A DNA stretch of 14,999 nucleotides from the NCBI GenBank assembly GCA_017408305.1, contig JAFQUU010000011.1, positions 1 through 14,999 of the forward strand, read 5' to 3'. The DNA comes from Clostridia bacterium. GTDB taxonomy: Bacteria > Bacillota > Clostridia > Christensenellales > UBA1242. The notes beneath the pieces were generated by a model that saw only the letters and a list, made by a program, of their open reading frames with translations, was not told the DNA's origin and did not search any database. The stretch's first letter is position 1. Every line of letters begins with the position of its first letter. This document shows, piece by piece, positions 6,173-12,800 of this stretch. A program made the translations under genes and the position numbers.

Positions 6173-6194
6173 GTTAAAAATTGTGGAGGAAAAC

Positions 6195-6443
6195 TTGAAT
6201 AATTTTTTGGCAAAAAGGGCAGTTCTTTTAGGAAGATATATTGTGGAAACTGGTCAAACCGTAAGGCAAACTGCTGGCTTTTATGGGCTTAGTAAAAGTA
6301 CTGTTCATAACGATGTTTCTAACAGGCTAAAAAGTGTTGATTTTTACCTTTATAAAAGGGTAAAAATTGTGCTTGAAAAAAACTTTTTGGAAAAGCATAT
6401 TAGGGGTGGTGAAACCACTAGAAAAAAATACTTAAAAAAATAG
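6195..6443 (+). CDS. spoIIID: Stage III sporulation transcriptional regulator SpoIIID
   Basis: Mother-cell DNA-binding regulator that activates or represses many sigma-E-dependent genes. The 82-residue product closely follows the Bacillus protein: AKRAVLLGRYIVETGQTVRQ, then the helix-turn-helix GLSKSTVHNDVSNRL (recognition helix SKSTVHxD, as in the family), and the basic C-terminal segment HIRGGETTRKKYLKK, which contacts the minor groove in Bacillus SpoIIID. The start is a TTG at 6195, decided by TGGAGGA (6184-6190) with a 5-base spacer. Upstream in-frame codons to 6132 fall in the acpP terminator and encode an implausible hydrophobic leader. Length matches the family (80-93). In Bacillus mbl usually follows; here the next gene is a giant lipoprotein, so this is probably a single-gene unit. 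Confidence is very high for family and high for start. Confidence 0.96.
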   Translation: MNNFLAKRAVLLGRYIVETGQTVRQTAGFYGLSKSTVHNDVSNRLKSVDFYLYKRVKIVLEKNFLEKHIRGGETTRKKYLKK

Positions 6444-6727
6444 AAAAATAATCCAAGTAAAATTAAAATTTAAAACTGTTTTGGTGGATATTTTTCTGTT
6501 GATTATTTTTGATAAAATTGCAAAATTTAACAAAAATAAAATGTTTTTCAATAAAAATAAATATTTTTTTAATAATTGCTTAAAATTTTAAATAAAAGTA
6601 AGGGTTTTGTATATGATTTAATTTTGTAAAAAAATTGCCAAATTTTTGGCAAGATTTTTTTTGTTTTGCACAAGATAAAAATGGGTAAAAATTGCCCTGT
6701 TTTACACAAAGTTAGGGGTGTTTTTCT
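6444..6727. other. A/T-rich intergenic region after spoIIID
   Basis: No coding sequence is supported here; both strands are very A/T-rich and the only longer frame, on the minus strand around 6569-6787, is low-complexity. A long-range inverted repeat, AAAAATAATC (6444-6453) and GATTATTTTT (6501-6510), encloses 47 bases and might contribute to termination of spoIIID. The only compact signal is the hairpin at 6628-6664. GGGTAAAAATTG (6683-6694) recurs elsewhere nearby. Confidence 0.6.
6628..6664. terminator. Bidirectional intrinsic terminator
   Basis: TTGCCAA (6635-6641) pairs with TTGGCAA (6646-6652) across a 4-base loop. It is flanked by a seven-A tract upstream and an eight-T tract downstream, so it fits an intrinsic terminator in either direction. 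It is the best terminator for spoIIID transcripts, about 190 bases after the stop codon. Confidence 0.7.
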
Positions 6728-6757
6728 TTGACAGAAAACCCTATATTTTGTTATAAT
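6728..6757 (+). promoter_or_regulatory. Near-perfect sigma-A promoter of the giant lipoprotein gene
   Basis: Consensus TTGACA (6728-6733), an 18-base spacer and consensus TATAAT (6752-6757), with an extended -10 TG at 6749-6750. The predicted start is near 6764, giving a leader of about 45 bases to ATG 6809. It is the best promoter in the window, suggesting substantial vegetative expression. Confidence 0.85.
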
Positions 6758-6808
6758 ATAATTAGAAAAAAACAAAGGAAAAAACAAGTTGTTTTTAGGG
6801 TAAAAATT

Positions 6809-9800
6809 ATGAAAAATTTTGCAAGAATCAAAGATGTTTTTTTAAGCGTAACTGTTGCTTTGGCTATGCTTTTTATTGGTGCGTTTTTAGTGGGCTGTGG
6901 CAACAAGTATGACGGCTTTAGTGTATCGGTTTCTCAAGACCGAGTTACGCTTGAAATTGTTGATGGGGTTTGCACGCCAAAAACTGTGGTTGCCACAGTT
7001 AAGGGCGACGAGAGCATAAGTCGGGAAGTTAGTGTAAGTTCTGATGCAAGTCAACTTAACCTTTCTACGCAGATGACCGACCAAGGCGAAACAGTAATCA
7101 CAATTTCTGCAAGTGCTGTTTGTAGTGATGCCGTTGTTGTTGTGAAAACTTTGGAGGGAAATAAGACTGCCACATTTTTGGTTGATGTTGAAGTGCCTGT
7201 AAAAATGATTTCTGCAAAAAGTTCTCTGGAAAACTTTTTTGTGGTAAAGGGTCAGCAAAAAGCGTTAACGGTTTCTGATTTTGTAGAGTTTGAACCAAAA
7301 AACACAACCCAAAAAGATGTAAGTTTTGAACTTACAACAGAAACTGCCTATGCATCAATTTCAAATGGCGTGCTTTTTGTTTCAAATGACTATGCGTTTG
7401 ATACAATTGGTATAAAAGCGACAAGTCCACATCTTTCTGCAAGTGAAGTGCTTTTAACACTTGATGTTTTACCAGAACTTAATGCAACCACTGTTTTGAT
7501 GCAATCAATTACATATACAAATTCTGACCTTGCACCTGTGTTTCAGGCAGGAGAAGGTGCCACCCTTCCTAGCGTGATTGAACTTGCAAACAATCTTCCG
7601 GAAAAACAGGGCCTTGAGTTTGTGATGGATGTGAACTCGAAAAAAGCAATTACTGTTACTCCTTACATAAAAAGCACTCTTTCACAAAATTCTGGTGTGC
7701 TGAGTTTTGCAACGGGTCAAAAAACAGAAATTAGGGACAACCTTGGCACGCTTACTTCATCACAATGCAGGTTTACGCTTTCAAGCGAAAGTGCTGTTGG
7801 TGATGAAACAATTTACTTTGTTGTGAAATTTTTGGAATACAACTTTTCTTACACAACTCCTGAAATTAGGGTTGTTGTAAAAGATTCTGTAAACAAACTG
7901 AATATGTTTGTTGATGATGCTCTTTCAAATCAAACAGAGTTTACTGTTTATGACTATTATCAAGACAAAAAAGGCCTTAAACTTTCTTTCAAGGTGCTTC
8001 CAATCACGGTAAGTGAAGCAGAAAAGGTTTTGGTTCTTGAACTTGGAATCAATGGTACTGCGTACAAATACTATAACGATGAATCTGATTTGCCGATAAA
8101 CGACCAGTTTGTTGATGGTAAGTATGAGTTCCATAGCGATGACAATGTGTATATTGCAGCAAGTTTCTTTAACGATTTGCCTGCACAAATCAAAATTTAT
8201 GCAAAAGAAAACCCTGCAGTTAAGAAAGTCTTGAATATTGAGGCTGGTGCAGGAACAACAAGAATGGAGTTTGTAAATCCATCTGAAATTGTTGAAAATC
8301 CAAATGGTGCAAGTTTCTATTACTATAACTTGTCAAGCAACGAACAAATGTCTCAAGATATTAAATTTTCTTCAGACACAAGCGATATTACTGGTCTTAC
8401 TCTTGAAGTAAGTGGAAATACAATCGCAGTTGACACAGTACCAGTTGCAAAAGAAGATTATTTCCACTTTGCAATCCATTCAATCAAAAACACTTCAGGC
8501 ACAAGCATACTTACCCTTCGCCAAGCAAATGGTTTTGTGCTTCAGGCACATGTGAGGGTGATTTATGAACTTAAAAAAGATGAAGTAACATTTTCTGTGC
8601 CATCTCCACAAACCAACTCTGCTGTTGGGCTTATGGAAAGGCAAATTGGTGCAAACTTTGAGTTTAGGGTGGCAATAACATTTGGTAATAGTATTACGCT
8701 TACAAGAAGTGGCCTTGGAGTCAACGATGTTGCTTATAGATTTTCAGATGTGCTTTTGGAAGATACAGATAAAACTGATTACGAAAACTTCTTTACAAAC
8801 ACAAAAGATAAATTAAACACCTTAAAATTTAATGGCACAAGCCAAGTGCTTGACACAAGATTTTTGGCACTTGACCAATTAAAACCAAGGTCTGTTGGGC
8901 AAACTTGGGTGGAAGTAACTGTTAATGGGCAAAAACTGACTGAGAATATTGTAAATGGCGAAACAATACATTCACTTGTTGAAAGTAAAGAAATCTACTA
9001 TTTCTTAGTTGAGGGGTATATTCCTGTTTCAAATCTTTCACTTTCAACTTATGGAATAACTCTTTACAGCCAAGAAAGTGTGGGTTACAGCGATTTTGAT
9101 CAAACCACTGCAGAAGTTGAACTTAACTTTAGTGATGCAACATATCAAAACATTACTTGGCTTAATATGGCTGATGTATATCAGGTTTCAGGCAGAGATG
9201 TTTATGTTACAGAAACATCACAGGACAAAAGAAAAGTTACTATAACTGCACTTTCAACTTGGAAAAAAGTTGGCAATGCCACAGTGCTTGCAGATAGCAC
9301 AGAGTTTGTGTTTACTGCACTTGTGAAAGAATTTAATAAAGAATATCGCCTTGCACTAAAACTTATAATCAAAAAAGCAGTGCAGGTTGAAAAAATTTTG
9401 GTTGAAAATGTAAACACTGAAACTGGCATATATATTCCACTTACTTACGATGGCAAAGACATCACAAGAAAAATAAGTGCAGTTGTGCAAATTGGCGAAA
9501 GTGGACAAATACCATTTAATACAAAACTTGTTTATGAGTTTTTGCCTTATATATCTAGTGAAGAAAGTTCTGTAAGTCTTGACCGTGACACTGGTCTTTT
9601 GACAATCTCTAAAGATGCAAGCCATGGCGACGCAGGAATAATCCGTATTGCACCAGCAGATAGATATAACAGGTTTAACCAATATGAAGCAGGAAATGAA
9701 GATGTTGCAGTATACCTTCAACTTGTTGTGGCAGATGGAAACTCAAGGGCAACATCATATAGAATAACTTCTCTTGCAGACATTCTTGACATTGCAAAAA

Positions 9801-12800
9801 CCACTCAACAAATAAGCCATTATCATTACACACTTATGAACGATATTGTGATTAGAGAAATAGATTCGTTTACAACAAGTTTTGCAATTACAAACTTGTT
9901 TGAAGGTGGACTTTATGGATGCGTGGAAGGTGATGACAGAATTTCTGTAATCACAACTGAAAAAACACTGTTTGGTGTTTTAAGTGAAAAAGCAGTGATT
10001 GAGGACCTTGTGCTTTGTGGCGTGGTAAGTGGCACAGGATTTGTGGCAGATGAAAACTATGGCACAATTGAAAATGTTAAAATCGTAAGCCAAAGTCAAG
10101 AAACTCAACTTGCAAAATCAAGTGTATTAAGTGCTTACGCAAAACAAAACACAATTGGTGGCATTGTTGGTGTAAATGCAGGCTTGGTGTCAAACTCTAG
10201 TTTTGCTGGACAAATTGTTGGAAGCACCTTGTCAACACTTGAATATGTTGGTGGTATTGCTGGTGAAAACCGTGGCAAAATTGAAAACTGTGCAGTTGAA
10301 TTTTGTGCATACTTTGAAAGTAACAATCCTTTTGCACCAACTCAAAACTATGACAAGTTTGATGTTGGCAGTGCAGTTGTTGGTGGCTTGGTTGGCAAAC
10401 TGAGTGATGGACAAGTGCTGAAAAGTTATGTTTATTCTTATGTGCCAATTTCAAAAGCACAAGAACTAATTATAAGTTTATCACCAAAGAAAGGTGTGCT
10501 TTTCGGTGAGGTTGTTGGTGGCTTGGCTGATGAGTGCTTTGGAAGTCTTCAAAACCATCAAAACCTTTATGGCGAAATGGTGGGCGAAAATAAATTTATT
10601 AAAAATGCCTACATAAACTACAAAGAAACTGATGAAAGCATTGTTTATGGACAGTACTATAACAATTTTGAACTTATTGGTTACTATGGCGACCCAACAA
10701 CTTTTAATGCACTTACAAATCAAGAAATTTGGGACAAAACCACAACACCTGCAAGTTTTGTAAATGTAAAAGCACCACAAGGTGTAAGTGAAATTTTAGA
10801 AGTTTTCAAAAATTCTGATACAGTGTTTAGTAGTGTAGTAAATAACGGCGTACAAGATGTTTCTACTGCAATGATGTTTATGTATAACACAGAAGAAAGT
10901 TTGACAAAGCAAGAACAAATTGTGTTAAATGCACTTAATTATTATACTTTTGAAGACTTGTTTAATGGCGAAGTTTATGGCATAAACGCCTTTACAAGCA
11001 ATACAGGTGTAATCAAGGCTTCTGTAAACGGACTTACACTTGTTGGCACTGGTTTTGTTGAGGTTACATTCTATTCAAAATATAATGCAGATATTTCTAG
11101 AACTTACAGCATTTATGTTATAAATCCAATTTGTCAACCAGTGTTTGATATTGGCAGTACACAATTTTTGGATGGCTATATTTTAAATATCAAAACAACA
11201 GAAAGCCTTGGTTTTGCACTTTTCACAAACAATACAAAACTGTTGGATGCAAGACAAGTTGAATACAACATAACTCCATATGATGTTATGTTTGAAAACC
11301 CAGCAATTGTTGGAAGTGGCATGGGGCCATATTCTGTAAACACAGAAATGCTTTCTATTGGCAGAACAGATATTGCTTACAGCCTTCAAATTCAAGGCAC
11401 AGGCTATGACAGCGAAATTAGTGCACTTTTGGGCGAAAAATATAAAGGTCAGTTTGCAATCAACCTCTATAAAGGTGCAGATGCCATAAAACTTTCAACC
11501 TCTGAAATTGTTATGGAGCCTTTTGATGAAAACCAAGTTGAAATCACAGTCTTTACTGATGTAAGTTTGGCAGAAGGCGAAAATATTGAAGTTGCACTTT
11601 TGGAAAACAAAGACTTTCCAAATGTGTTTGAAGACAATCTTGTTGAATGTATTGGTGTAACATACTTTGCTGATGCAAGCATGCAAACAGTGCTTGCTGA
11701 TGAAGTTGGTGCAAAATATTTTGCTTATGTATTTAAAGTAAAACTTGTTGTAAAAGATGAATATAAAAGCCTAAGTTTTGGACAAGCAGAATTTGTGTTT
11801 AAAGTTTCAGCAGAAAGTTCAGTGGCAAATCATTCGCTTTATGGATTTGATATTGTTGAAACAACATTTACAGTAAAAATTATTGACCAAGAAATTTTGT
11901 CAGTAACAACAAACCACTTTGAAAGAACAAACAAATCTGTGCTTTTCAACGAAGAAACCCACAAAAACTTTGTGTTCTATGAATATGACACAAGTTCTTC
12001 AACCAATGTGATTTCTCCAGGGCAAGAAGGCCTTTTGAAATATGACATATATCCAAATTATGCAAGGTATGACTATATTGATGTAACATATTCAGTTTTA
12101 ACAGAGTATGAAGCAAACATAATGTTCTATCTTCTAGAGCCATATAAAAACGGCAACACAAAAGGCTTTATAGAATCAAGCCTTTATGTGGAAAACCTTG
12201 AAAACGGCATAAGGATTTTCAATAACCAAGAAAACACTGAAGAAGCAATCACAACAATATATCTTGGCACTTATCTTCCAATTTCAACAAGTCAAGACGC
12301 AGTGTTTGAAATTTTGTTTACTGCAGTAAGTGGCAGTGCAAACACAAAACAATCAAGATACAACCTTGTTGTTGAATATCTTGAAGATGCCACTGTTCAG
12401 GTTGTGGACAATTTGGGACAGGTGCAAACTTCGCTTCCAAAAGGTACAACAGCAAACCTTTTAATCACACTTCCAAAAGAACAATCTTTGACACTTGATT
12501 ATGTAAATATTTTGGGTGTAAAAAACACTCCAAATCCAGAAGGACTAATCACTCTTGCAAGAACACAAATCATTGAAGACGAACATTCTCTTACAAGAAC
12601 ATATCGCTATGCACTCAGCATTGGCAGTCAAGTTGAAATGCAAAACAACGCAAACTATGTTACAATCGAAGTTACTGTTTCTTGGATTGTAAATGGCAAA
12701 ATGCAAAAACGCATTTCAACACACTCTCTTGGCATTGTGGACTTTAAAATTGAAAATGTAACGCTTTTAACAGACAAAGCAGATAAATCAACTTTCTATA

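Noticed and set aside
6569..6787. 72-codon minus-strand open frame between spoIIID and the giant gene
   Set aside because: Lys/Phe/Ile-rich translation of low-complexity A/T sequence that spans a bidirectional terminator and the promoter.
6780..6789. AAAAACAAGT, a match to the degenerate SpoIIID site WWRRACARNY, in the leader of the giant gene
   Set aside because: The motif is too degenerate in A-rich DNA to carry weight as a single occurrence.
9356..9721. 121-codon minus-strand open frame opposite the giant lipoprotein gene
   Set aside because: Same kind of shadow; the + frame is continuous here and encodes recognisable BIG-like sequence.
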